Made by a program: the position numbers and the translations under genes. A stretch of DNA of 64,000 nucleotides from Siphlonurus alternatus (taxonomy: Eukaryota > Arthropoda > Insecta > Ephemeroptera > Siphlonuridae): the NCBI GenBank assembly GCA_949825025.1, contig OX463781.1:44528317-44592316 (forward strand). Reading direction: 5' to 3'. This document shows positions 21,866-35,693 of this stretch, one piece after another. The notes beneath the pieces were generated by a model. That model was not told where the DNA came from. It did no database searches and saw only the letters and a list, made by a program, of their open reading frames with translations. How positions within the stretch are numbered: the first letter of the stretch is position 1; every line of letters starts with the position of its first letter.

Positions 21866-23346
21866 TGCACTGGTTTCAGAGTATGCATGTTTAAACACAT
21901 CTCACTTTCCGTTGTCTTAATTTCTTTTCATCCTCCCTTGCGTGCAGCAGAAAGTTTCAAAGTTTGAATGAAGACATTCATCAAAGCGAGGGAGGAATGC
22001 AGCAACAAAGTAATTTGCATCCTGATGAGTTCAAAAATGAACAAAGGAAGAAAGGTGTCCTATAAAGATAAAAATAAATTGTTTCCTCTTCTCTTCAGAT
22101 GCTATAAACATGTTAGATGTAGACAATAACTTTTAAATCGATTCATAAACTTAATTCATTTTTACTAGATGTTTTGTATACTTAAAAAAAATAATAAACA
22201 ATAATAAAAAGTGAAATTAAACTTAAGCATGATTTTTTGAAATGATGAGTCTTAATTATTCCTGGCTATTAAAATAATCAACTACTTAATAATGCATAAA
22301 AACACTTGAAGCATTGTTTTTTTAATTGTTTCCATGAAACAATAAAATTATGTAAATAAATATAATAAATATTTTAATATGCTAATTTTTATTTCCATAT
22401 TTTTTATCAACAAACCACATACAATGAATAAATAAAACGATCGATCGTATTATAGGAATATAGGATATTCATCATCAAATTCCTTTTCTCTCATAAAATA
22501 AATATTTGAGAACGAGGCGTACATAGTATGTGCTCGCTCGAGTCTCTCACACGACCATATGTGTATTCCTATAGTATAATGGATTGGCTAATATATATCA
22601 CCGCTCTTGCTGTCAGCAGAATCGTGAATTTAGTATACACGTACTGAAGTTTGCTCCTGCATGCAAAGTTGCCCGAGAGGCATAGAGATCATATCATATC
22701 ACTCAGTCATACAACCTACATAATGTCCCTTTAACAGGAGGCTACTGGAGTGGATTATCTCGGCTAACTGATGAGTGTAGATTTTCCCTCAAATTAGTCA
22801 ACTTTAACTAGGCTCTACTATAGACAGGTAGATATCTACCTTGAATTATACATATATCCACAAGCCATGCAATCGTACGTGAATTATGGGATGTTGTAAA
22901 TTATCGATATGTCACTGTGAGAGCTACATTGTCAAATTAATTTAAAAATATACAACAGAAGTGAAAATGTATGGGTTTTTAACTTTAAACATAATTTTAA
23001 AATTTGATGGTTTTAAATGAAAATCTATTTTTATGTTTCCTGTTTTTATTTTAAATCAAAAGAATTATATTTATGTCCCAATAAATAATGGAATATTTGT
23101 ACGTATGCGCTGTATATATAATGTGACCGCAACATAACCTCATTAATCATTACATAATGTACTGATTTATAATTAAATATGGTTATATTTCATTATTTAT
23201 TAATTACCAGTATCGATAATGTAAAATTATTGCTTACAGTTAGTTTTATTCATTATAATAATTTATGTGATGTTCATAAAACTAATACGAAGTAAAAAAA
23301 AATATATGAGGACGAAAATTTAAAAACATCTCTTAACATATTTTTT
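21866..23346. other. Non-coding stretch
   Basis: No gene, RNA gene or convincing inverted repeat seen. Confidence 0.4.
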
Positions 23347-23694
23347 ACATATTATTTATATCACTTTCGAACTTTTTCCTTTGTCGGTGTTTGATGTAAT
23401 CCTTCTGTATGTAGTATGTTGCGATGGTCACTTAGTGTTCGTGCACTTCACTAACACTTGCATGTACTACACTTACATCAGGTATCTCTCAGTACTTACA
23501 GGTGCATAGTATTTAGTCTCAGATCACCTGAGGAAGAGACCGGTTGACTCTCGAAACGTAGTGATATGTAGTACATGCAAGTGTTAGTGAAGTGCACGAA
23601 CACTATTAAGTGACCATTGCAACATACTACATACAGAAGGATTACATCAAACACCGACAAAGGTAAAAGTCCGAAAGTGATATAAATAATATGT
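23347..23694. mobile_element. Foldback element with Penelope-like hammerhead motif
   Basis: ACATATTATTTATATCACTT at the left end is perfectly inverted at the right end. The arms (about 130 bp each) continue through CCTTTGTCGGTGTTTGATGT, AATCCTTCTGTATGTAGTAT and GTGCACTTCACTAACACTTG. The centre (23523-23565) holds a hammerhead ribozyme-like core. Inverted arms plus such a core are reminiscent of Penelope-like retroelements, but no reverse transcriptase or GIY-YIG domain is present, so the assignment is tentative. Confidence 0.6.
23523..23565 (+). ncRNA. Hammerhead ribozyme-like core (minimal type I, degenerate)
   Basis: Order of parts: ATCAC (stem I 5'), CTGAGGA (core CUGANGA), one extra A, GAGA, a 9-nt loop, TCTC (stem II), GAAA (core), CGTA, then GTGAT (stem I 3'), which pairs fully with ATCAC. 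CG-TA leaves only a tiny stem III, as in dimer-forming ribozymes of Penelope-like elements. The extra A before stem II and the short stems make activity uncertain. Confidence 0.45.
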
Positions 23695-24401
23695 TCAATA
23701 TGAATACCCTTTGCACGAAAAAGTTATTTACTAATATTTTTTACACTGCTGAAATAAAATACTTTTTATACCTTTGCAATTAAAAGAATAAAACGTGTAT
23801 CTTATTTATGGCAGCGAGGGCATCTCAGCTTTCGTCATAACGCTATTACAGTCTATCAGAAAGAAAACATGGACTTGAGTTCATATTTTAAACTGAGTGA
23901 ACGCCTAAACACGATGCAATCAATCTATGGGAATATATAATAGCGACATTTTACAAAGTGAAAATCATTCATTTTTATCACGGGATATATTTTTATTTAT
24001 ATTGATTAGCAAATTTTTAGAATTTGAATCACAAAATTGAGAATGAAGAATAGAACAGTCAGCTTGCTGTACTTTGTAATTTAATTTTAGTAGCTTTTAC
24101 ATTAAATTCAATAATACTGAAAATCGTTACAGAACTCAACATAATTTTGTGTAAGCTAATTTTTTCTACATTAGAAAAGTGAATTACAAATAGTTTTACA
24201 CGTAGAATTTTACCTCATTATGTGATTCAAAATTTCCTGATAAACGTTCAGCTGAGGATCGATGTCATTATATGTTCATGTCGGTATAACAAGTTAAAAA
24301 ATATCGCCCCATTGTTAATTGTAGATTAGTATATTTCCTCACCTTTTACCTCGGCTTGTACATTTTTTTATCCAAAAACCCATACATAATTAATTAACTA
24401 T

Positions 24402-24436
24402 AAGTGTAATTATGATATTTTTACTGAAGCAATAGA
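24402..24436. repeat. Dispersed repeat block, paralogous to 21036-21070
   Basis: AAGTGTAATTATGATATTTT and ACTGAAGCAATAG. Here the block lies only about 15 bp before the AAGCTTTGTAATAACAT segment, whereas the first copy has about 600 bp in between. Confidence 0.7.
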
Positions 24437-24495
24437 CAAATTAGGGATAGGGAAAGCTTTGTAATAACATATAAGACCGCCAGATTAAAAAGAAC

Positions 24496-25095
24496 CAGGG
24501 ATCGGATGCGGATGCAGATGCAAGATGCACACGGATGCGCAAAAATGGGCTTGCATCCGCATCCCAGATGCACAGGAAAAAATTAATGCATCCGGATGCG
24601 CATCCCAGATGCACGTACGGGGAAAAATGAATGCTTCCGGATGCGCATCCCAGATGCATGAAAAATAAATTTGCATCCGGATGCGCATCCACGGATGCAC
24701 GAAAAATAAATTTGCATCCATTTAACACTTTTTTTTTCTCTTTTTTATCAGGTTTTTTGCTAATTGCCTCTAAATAAATCTTTAACACGAGGCATATTTT
24801 TTAACTTTATTTGCCACTTGTCGTTTAAAAATTACAAGAAACAAAGTGTATTATAAAAACCAAAGATCGGATGCGGATGCAGAGGCAAGATGCACACGGA
24901 TGCGCAAAAATGGGCTTGCATCCGCATCCGTGCATCCCAGATGCACGGGAAAAAATTAATGCGTCTGGATGCGCATCTCAGATGCATGGAAAATAAATTT
25001 GCATCCGGATGCGCATCCATGGATGCACGAAAAATTAATTTGCATCCGGATGCGCATCTCGGATGCACGAAAAAAACGCGTGCATCCGGTCCCTG
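24496..25095. mobile_element. hAT-like element made of GGATGC repeats, with 8-bp target duplication
   Basis: The element starts CAGGGATCGGATGC and ends GCATCCGGTCCCTG. It is flanked by AAAAGAAC on both sides (24488-24495 and 25096-25103), an 8-bp duplication as made by hAT transposases. The empty site is present at 21716-21730 (CAAAAGAACACAACG). Inside are two arrays (about 24497-24720 and 24865-25090) of units containing GGATGCGCATCC, itself palindromic, and CAGATGCACG, separated by about 145 bp of unrelated AT-rich DNA. Open frames on both strands through the arrays are repeat artefacts (DAHPDA-type translations). Confidence 0.88.
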
Positions 25096-25179
25096 AAAAG
25101 AACACAACGTTTCCTGAGGATTACTTTTTTTCTTATTATTATTTTCTGTTGTCTTTGTTTGCTTCGGACGGTCTCATAT

Positions 25180-28317
<3,138 letters not shown>

Positions 28318-28319
28318 TT

Positions 28320-29400
28320 GAAGAGTACGTGATATATTTGAAGAGCAAACCCACGGTGCAGCCCACCCTTACTATGTAAACATATACTCTTGGTTTTACA
28401 TAAGGCCTACTTTCCTATGCTAACACTGGTGAAAAACATTGCAGTGACACCGTGCAAAGTCACGTAACTCGCGCTGTAGTGGCACGGTTCACCGCCTCAC
28501 GCGGGTGAATTTCTCACCCTCACTTGTCCACCGTGTTCTAAAGCTAAGCTAACATCACGGCTTACATCCCAGTATTAAAGTTTTGAATATGTTGGTAAAA
28601 AGAAAATAACGTGGAAACGAAAACAATGGAAATGAATTTGCATGAAAGATTAAATGTTTATAACGTAACTTATTCAATATTTATGGTAAAATTGTTGCAT
28701 GTTAATATTTAGTCTTGAATATAAATAAGTGCAAATTTTTTTTTTAGATTGATTGGCCTATATTTACTAATTTTGTGAACTAAAAAAAGTTTAAAAAAAT
28801 GAACATGTTTAATAAGTGTAGTTTTTGTGTAATTCTAAGTGTAGGAGTGTAGGAAGAGCACATTTACTTAAGAAGATACTTGACTTTATATTAAAATATA
28901 TTATCGAAAAGTATATATTTCAGTACTTAAAATATTACAACATGCATTTTTTAGTTAATGTATTTATTATAAGATTTTATAAGTTATAAATATTGCTGTC
29001 TTCTTTTTCTTTTAAAATTCTTTTAAAATATTTAATGCTACTGAATGAAGAATTAGCGAAACCTATATATAAAAATGTATTGGTCTCCGTTATAACCGTA
29101 TTGATTCTCGATTTGAGTGGAATCAGGTTGCGAAAACATTTTCAATCTGCGTTGAATACCCTCTTCTTCCTTCGTGCAGGCATGCCATACTCACATCAAA
29201 AGAAGAGAATGAAAACATCAGAGCATTGGGAATATTTTTGTGATGGCTTCATTAGAAACTTGATGATATTATTAACTTGTTAAATGCATGTTTATCGCCC
29301 TATAACATCATGCACAGATAAAGAATTGATTTTGTTTATCTTAATTTATTTCATTAATTTATTATATTTCCAATAGGTGGCAGGTGTGACACTAAAACAG
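28320..29400. other. Non-coding stretch
   Basis: Nothing recognisable. The 96-codon open frame at 28993-29283 shows no domain. Confidence 0.4.
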
Positions 29401-29402
29401 TC

Positions 29403-29625
29403 CCAACGTTCCTTTATACAGGTTAAGTCACCGATTGGACCAATGTTAAAGGTCTTAGCCAATCACGTTCAAGTATTTTTGGCCACATCGTGCCGCGAAA
29501 CTTTGAATGCGCCCATCATGCAATGCTATTTTTGAAATTTCGCGGTACAATGGGGCCTGAAAATTTAACAAAATTGACGCACGAAATGCGTGCGTGTCTT
29601 AACCTGTATAAAGAAACCTTGAACA
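29403..29625. mobile_element. MITE-like element, ends with CTTTATACAGGTTAAG
   Basis: CCTTTATACAGGTTAAG near the left end is inverted as CTTAACCTGTATAAAG near the right, with partial extension outward (AACGTT versus CAAGGTT). The interior contains TTTCGCGGTACAATG and its near-inverse TCGTGCCGCGAAA. Exact ends are uncertain. Confidence 0.6.
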
Positions 29626-29663
29626 GTCCTATAAGGAACAAAGTTACGAATAATATATCTTAA

Positions 29664-30069
29664 AGGCCCTATCCGGAGGTTTAATGACTTATTTTCTATC
29701 TGAACTAATCATAATATATAATAAAAACAGCGAAATTTGCATGCGCGCAAGTTTAACGCTAGCGAGAGAGAAAATAGTTATTTTGTACGTAGTAGTTAAC
29801 AGAGCGCATTTCGTGCTCGCTCAAGACTATAGTGGTGGGTGAAGCAGCCGCTGCTAACATCTACGTCACGGGCCTTCCAGCCAATGAGACTCCTGTTAAG
29901 TGTGACGTCACACCCTGCTATAGTGTGTGGCGCTTATTGTTGCGATAGTGAAAATATATTTTTTTAAATTTTTTCATGATGGGTTATTGAAAAAATGCAA
30001 AGGTATAAGGTAGAATAAATATAGTGCACATGTATTAAGAACTGTATGAATGACTTCCGGCTAGGTCCT
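29664..30069. mobile_element. TTAA-flanked foldback element, ends AGGCCCTATCCGG
   Basis: TTAA (29660-29663 and 30070-30073) flanks AGGCCCTATCCGGAGG on the left and CCGGCTAGGTCCT on the right, which are imperfect inverses. The centre has ATAGTGGTGGG...CTATAGTGTG and TACGTCACGGGCC/TGACGTCACACC. No coding capacity. Confidence 0.75.
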
Positions 30070-30073
30070 TTAA

Positions 30074-31000
30074 TAATTAAAATAATAATACCGAGAAAAA
30101 AGTATGAGAAAAAAAGTATGTAAATACTATAAATAATTTAAATAATACGTGTAAAAAGACACAGCTCAGTCAAAAATATAATTATTGACAATAAATGACT
30201 ATAACAAAGTAAGTAGGCATTTAACCTTGAATGAAACAAGGAACAATTTAGAGATCTAATACTTAGAGGTAAATTGTTCTAAACATGACAAGCCCTAATA
30301 TATATAAAAGGATTTTTTTATGTGCCTCTGAAATAGCGAAGTAAGGAATGAACAACAAACCCTGTTTGCTCCCTCTACCATAAGTAATTTAATTTAATTA
30401 AATCCATTTAATTTATGTAATTTAAGTTATGAATTCTATGTTTGATAAATATCATATTATATTTTTTTTTTCAAATTAGCAGATTATTCAAAAGATAATT
30501 ATTATTTGTTTACCTGAAAAATTACTAGCAAAAAAATTTACAGAAATTAAAGCAACGTCAATAAAAAAGTTTGTTTGAAGTATTATTTACATATATACTA
30601 CTTTTTAAAATTTATAATTGTATGAAAAATATTTATTCTGCATGAACAAATTTTTAGTACGTTGACGATAATTAGTAAAAGAGTTAAAAAAGTTTTTAAA
30701 CATCATATAATAAACATTTTTTTATAGTAATAAAAAACTTGTAGAAAATAAATATAAAATATTGCTGTACTGAAACAAAAATAGAAAAGCGAAATAATAA
30801 TAAAATTAAATCTAAAAGCAGTCTATATTCTCTGGAGTGTAGGATAAAATATTAAAATTATTCTAAGTTAAACTTTTACTCATCGTGTTAGTCTGTTGGT
30901 GAGGAGGAATTGGTTCCCTCAGGCCTCTGGTGCCGGAAGAGAATCTGTGATTTGTTAGTTAGTGTCAAGGGCAGAGAGAGAGACATTGTCAACTCACTAT
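30074..31000. other. Non-coding stretch
   Basis: AT-rich; no gene or repeat recognised. Confidence 0.4.
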
Positions 31001-31006
31001 ATTGTC

Positions 31007-31085
31007 TGGAGGATGGTCTAACTGTTAAACCAGCAGATTTTGTGACCAACGCTACGCCATGTTGGATCCCTGGTACCGACAGGAT
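31007..31085. repeat. Dispersed repeat R3, left part
   Basis: CTGGAGGATGGTCTAACTGT, AACGCTACGCCATGTTGGAT and CCCTGGTAC match 42786-42860. Further matching blocks lie at 32240-32300 and 32503-32570, so this copy is interrupted by the element at 31160-32112. Confidence 0.65.
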
Positions 31086-31159
31086 TCTAGAAGTGTCTAC
31101 ATACACAGGCTTATGGGTGACATCATAAATGACGTTTGACATCAAGGTATTAGTGAGTG

Positions 31160-32112
31160 CGTTTGAATTCACGGGCCAGCCCAGGCTGGCCCGGACTGAA
31201 GCGTTTTTTGTCGTCAAGTGGGGCCAGCCCGTCGGCCATTTTCCCTCCTCTCATGACGTCACTTCCTGGCTGGCCAGGGCTGACGCGGGCTCACTCAATA
31301 GCGGACGTATTCGAGAAGTCGCTCCGATATGTCGGAGAAACTTATCCGTGTTTTTAAAGAAAATCTGCGAGTCCAGATCTGGCGGAAGTTGTCACGCCCG
31401 CCTTTCTGCCACCAGAGCGCGCCACCAGCAAGAGTCCTCCCGCTTCTCGCTGCGGCGGCAGCGATAAACGAGAAGAGTGGAAATAGCGCCATGGCGAGGA
31501 AATATACAACTAATTGTGAGAGTCGAAAAGCGTAATCGCGGGAGTTTGGGATCTGATTATCTTCTTCTTCACACAAATAATCAGCACAGAAACTGTCGTA
31601 AGCAATTAAAACCGCTGCAGCAACAATAATAATTTAATTAATCCATCCATTTTTATGGTACTAAACAAAATAACTCGCCAAATATCTGTGGGGGCGGAGC
31701 CAACTATCATGGGCGTGTCTATCGGTTTAAAAAAAGTGTTTTTTAAAATATCTGACGGACTGAGTATGTGACGTCACTTCCTTTATCTGTGACTTATCTG
31801 TCGGAGAAGACAGATTTATTCTCGAATACGCCTAGTGTGACTAAGACCTAACGGTGAGACTGGAAACTAAATTTGAGTATCGAAATGATGTTAATCAATT
31901 GTTAGTAAATAAACTAAACCTGTCACGGCTCTGTAATTCTATCGTAAAGGACTGCTGAACCATTAACCTTGCTTGGTATTAAAACAATCCGTGTGATTTT
32001 TTTTTTTTTTTCGTATTTCAAGGCATCTCAATCTCGCGGGCGAAACACATGCATGGGCCAGAGCGTTTTTTTTTTTTTTTTTCCAAACCAGGCTGGCCCG
32101 TGATTTCAAACG
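31160..32112. mobile_element. 953 bp inverted-repeat element, ends CGTTTGAA-TCACGGGCCAGCC
   Basis: The left end CGTTTGAATTCACGGGCCAG and right end GGCTGGCCCGTGATTTCAAACG are inverse apart from one base. Next to the left end is the hairpin GGGCCAGCCCAGGCTGGCCC. Subterminal parts also mirror each other (AAGCGTTTTTT and AGAGCGTTTTTT in opposing positions). The interior contains GC-rich DNA with GACGTCACTTCC, a reverse-strand 93-codon frame and an ATG followed by only 14 codons at 31491. I recognise no transposase. It may be a non-autonomous DNA transposon; superfamily unknown. Confidence 0.65.
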
Positions 32113-32239
32113 TGATAAAAAGAAACACCGCAACTGACCTTCACTCTACAAATTCAATACACATCGTTGCCGGTACAATGTAAACAAGATACTTTTAAGT
32201 CTCCCATCAGTACAATACGTCACGGTGCTAAATTTGGTA

Positions 32240-32570
32240 AGCGCATTTGATTGGCTCTATAGCCTAATCAAAGGTGCCGCTTTAGCCACTAGCTACCCTT
32301 TCAGATCTTTGACGAACCGGCATCTATAGCTACTCGAGTGCGCAGCTCATTTCACGGACTATATATACTATTATTTATATTGCTTGCAGTAATAATTATG
32401 CTGATATTTACTTAAAGTACCTAATAATTTAGAATATTATTGATTCATGTTCTTTCTAATTAAGTTTTTATTGTTGGGTTATGATTTATGTGTCATAATT
32501 ACAGGTTGACAAAAGTTATGAAATAATTGTATGTCCTAAAGGCCCTAAGCCATATTCCCAGTAAACTGTC
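32240..32570. repeat. Dispersed repeat R3, right part
   Basis: GCATTTGATTGGCT, AGGTGCCGCTTTAGCCACTA, and later GGTTGACAAAAGTTATGAAA and ATATTCCCAGTAAACTGT follow the same order as 42873-43075, with differences. Confidence 0.6.
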
Positions 32571-32837
32571 CTGTTCTTGAGTATAAAGAGAGAGAGAGAG
32601 AGAGTATACTTGTATTGAAATGAGAGAGAAATGTGAAATTGAAGCATCTTGTAGAATGAATCAAGAGTAGAATATAAAAAAGTTAAGACGAAAGCGGGTA
32701 AAAGATCAAGGCCGATTATATTACAATTTGAGAGGATGCAACTAGAAATAAAAGAAATATAGTCATGAGAGAGAGGGAAAAGACTAAAAAAAAATATAAA
32801 AATGGTAGTATAAACTATCGAGATGGAAGGGTAGGTC

Positions 32838-33010
32838 TGCATGCCCGGGGAAGGCAGTGACAACTGTGGTGCACAAAGATCGAAATGCCTGCTGGGGCGG
32901 GCGGCTGCAAGGCTACAAGTGCGACTCTCATGCAGCCAACGACCTGCTGCTGCTGCTGCTACCTCGCTTGGCCCGGGAGGCTGCCCGCTATATTTCATGC
33001 TTACCAGAGT
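32838..33010. other. GC-rich island with open frames, possible unrecognised exon
   Basis: Base composition jumps to exon-like values, as it does at the two TRPM exons. On the + strand one frame runs without stop from about 32812 to 33032 (GKAVTTVVHKDRN, CWGGRLQGYKCDSHAAND, LARLAREAARYIS-like text) and a second is also open; the reverse strand is open too. A (CTG)n run (32948-32964) gives a Leu or Ala stretch. I see no strong acceptor or donor and recognise no family, so this could be an exon, a 5' exon or a CpG island. Confidence 0.3.
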
Positions 33011-33066
33011 ACCTGAACTCTAATGCTTACCTATAGTCTGCTGAACATAAACTAGATTACGTTTAA

Positions 33067-33350
33067 AGGTAAGGTAACATACACAAAGTTAAAAAAAAAT
33101 CTCACATTCATAATTACAAAACGTATCTTAAATTGTTCTCCTTTACATCTCCTATATATATATCAGTAGCTAAAATATCAGGTATACGATGTACTTTAAT
33201 AATTCATAACTCGAAAACTAGATCGAATTTATACACCTGATATTTTAGCTACTGATAGGTGATGTAGAGTAGAACAATTTAAAATATAATATATGTTTCA
33301 TAATTTTCATGTGTGTAAATATTTTTAACATTTGGCTAGTTACCTTTCCT
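33067..33350. mobile_element. TTAA-flanked foldback, ends AGGTAAGGTAAC (diverged copy)
   Basis: TTAA at 33063-33066 and 33351-33354 flanks the unit. AGGTAAGGTAACAT at the left is mirrored by GTTACCTTTCCT at the right. Inward, ATCAGTAGCTAAAATATCAG and CTGATATTTTAGCTACTGAT form a perfect 20 bp pair. Same family as 37062-37410. Confidence 0.85.
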
Positions 33351-33359
33351 TTAAACTTT

Positions 33360-35693
33360 TTCCTGCATCAATCCACCAAAATATCTGGTATAATGTTATG
33401 AAATCTCGCCTGTAATTGCATGTTCTTCTATTACTGTTAATTTTTTTCATAGTTCCATATACAAGAAGTACTTTTCCTATGAAATTTTCCAAAGAATTTA
33501 TAAATTAATCATGCAATCACTTTATATACTACTATATATATTATATTACATCTATAATATTATATATGGCATGTATACAGCTGCAGGTAAAATTGCACAA
33601 GAATGCATTATATTGCATCAATGATGAATTTCTATAGCTATTTTACACTGACTCCTTGTACGGTATCAGTATACCTGTATATCACAGCAGAATAGCGTTG
33701 CATATTTGCAATATATAAAATATATACATAATAATTATAGTGAGTATCAAACATATTATAAAAAGAATGCTCGTAAATCAATATATTTTTATTGCACCAT
33801 ATATTATTAATAAGGCTTCCTACTCCAGCTTTCTTTTCTATAATTACATACTACCTGTTGGGACAGTAATTACTAAATAATATTACCTAACATAAATTAC
33901 AAATTAATTTCACAGAGAAACCTTATAAATTGGTTTTCTAGGAAAGAATTCTGTAACAACTCTGCGTCGAAATTTTTATTTTTAAAACAAAGAAAAAGCA
34001 TGTAGAGTAAAAGAATATTTGTACATTTTATTTTTAGTAGAATAGCAAACATTCTGGCTTTTTATTTAGTCGCAGGGCTCATATATTATCAAACTTTTAT
34101 TCCCAAAAGATTGAAAAAGTTTTATTTTCATCGTTTGAAACATATGAAATTACGTATTGTAACAGCTTTAAATTTTCTTAATGAAGCAAATCTAAAAACA
34201 AGTTAAATTTAAAGTAATCGGGAGAAAAAAAATACCTCTGTAGTCTGTTGTATGTTCAGAAATAATGATTTTTTCATTTATTTTTATTTCTTGTTTTATT
34301 TTGTTATTAAAAAAAATACAAGACGTTCTTTTATATCTTAGAACAAAAGAAGATACTTCTAAAATTATAAAAATCTGATGAATATTCTTATTATAGAAAA
34401 AAAAATCATGCAATTTTTTTCTCATTAAAATACCACCATTAATTGGATGATGATAAAAATACGTTATACTTTATTACTATATATATCTATTTTGTACTTA
34501 TTCACAAAAAAATATATATTTGAAATAACGAGATGACGTTAGAAAATTTTATAATTTTATTGTTACGAAGATAACGACGTCATGCATCAAGAAAAACCTC
34601 GTTACAAAAATAGAAAGAAAAAATTTATTCTATTACTATACAAAAATTTACGTCTTTTTTTTTCAAATTAACTTTTCATATACAGTATATGATTTAATAT
34701 AACCTCTTTTTTTAAAAAAAAAAAAAAGTTCATTTCCTATGTAATTTCCTGAGTTTCTATATTTCCGCTTGAATCTCGGTGTGGAAGTAAGTCCTTACGC
34801 AGCTTATGTTGACGAATGTCTACTACTTATATAAGCCTCCTCTACGGTGCCTAATTAACTCCGCTGAGAGCTGCACAGTTTGATGAGGACTTGTGGCTGG
34901 CAAATACTGACGCTTTACCGTGTCATAGTTTATTTACCAGCAAATATCACCCCGTACCAATGTTGTCATGTTTTAAAGATAATTTAACATGGAATTTTAA
35001 CACGTTCTTTTAGTTAGATTGAATTTATTAATATGTAAAAAAGATTTGTAAAAAAATATATAAATTCATATATTGTGAAAAATTTGACATTATTTAGACA
35101 GGATGACGTATCTGATGGATTTTACGTTCAGGAGTGATTCTAATTAAAGTGGCATTGTCAGATCTTTGCAACTGGCTAATGTATAATCAAGGAGGGTTTA
35201 AATGCCTGCATGCGTGCTTTATGAGGTCATATACATTAAATGTCATGTTTGAGATTGTAATGTTGTTACTGTATGTAAAAGAAAATGGTATTCTCAAACC
35301 ATCAAATATCACGTGTTTTTCTTTGTCTCGCTATTTTTCAATCTTATGTGAAAGCACCTTTACTCAATTAAACTGCAATGCAAAGCTCTCTGTTAAGCTC
35401 ACAAGATAAGATGATCTCACTCTCTGTGTACTTCAATAACGAATTTCAATTTCGTTTTATCAACTTTATTATTATTTGTGCTTTAATTTCAATTTTTACA
35501 TTCAAATTTCAGTACAATTCTTTTGAATTATTAAAAAGAGACAAAAAAGGAACGCTTATAATTTTCCATTTCCTTACTCTTATTTTTTATGTCTCCCTCT
35601 TTTTTGAAGACTTTGGTGAAATGTTATATATAATAATTTTATTAAAAGTTTTGCTACCATTCATAAACCTTAAAAGCTTTATGATTTTGATGT
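33360..35693. other. Non-coding stretch
   Basis: AT-rich. It holds the second copy of a diverged repeat (35098-35260). Open frames at 35134-35409 and 35378-35695 have no recognisable domain. The last part may be 5' remnant of the decayed LINE that follows. Confidence 0.4.
35098..35260. repeat. Diverged dispersed repeat, paralogous to 26641-26830
   Basis: Shares GACAGGATGACGTATCTG, GGATTTTACG, AGTGATTCTAA, GCAACTGGCTAATGTA and TGCTTTATGAGGTCAT with the other copy, in the same order and orientation. Confidence 0.6.

Noticed and set aside
32516..32998. Reverse-strand 160-codon frame as a gene
   Set aside because: Mostly low-complexity Ser/Leu and AT-rich sequence outside the GC island; only the island itself is noteworthy.
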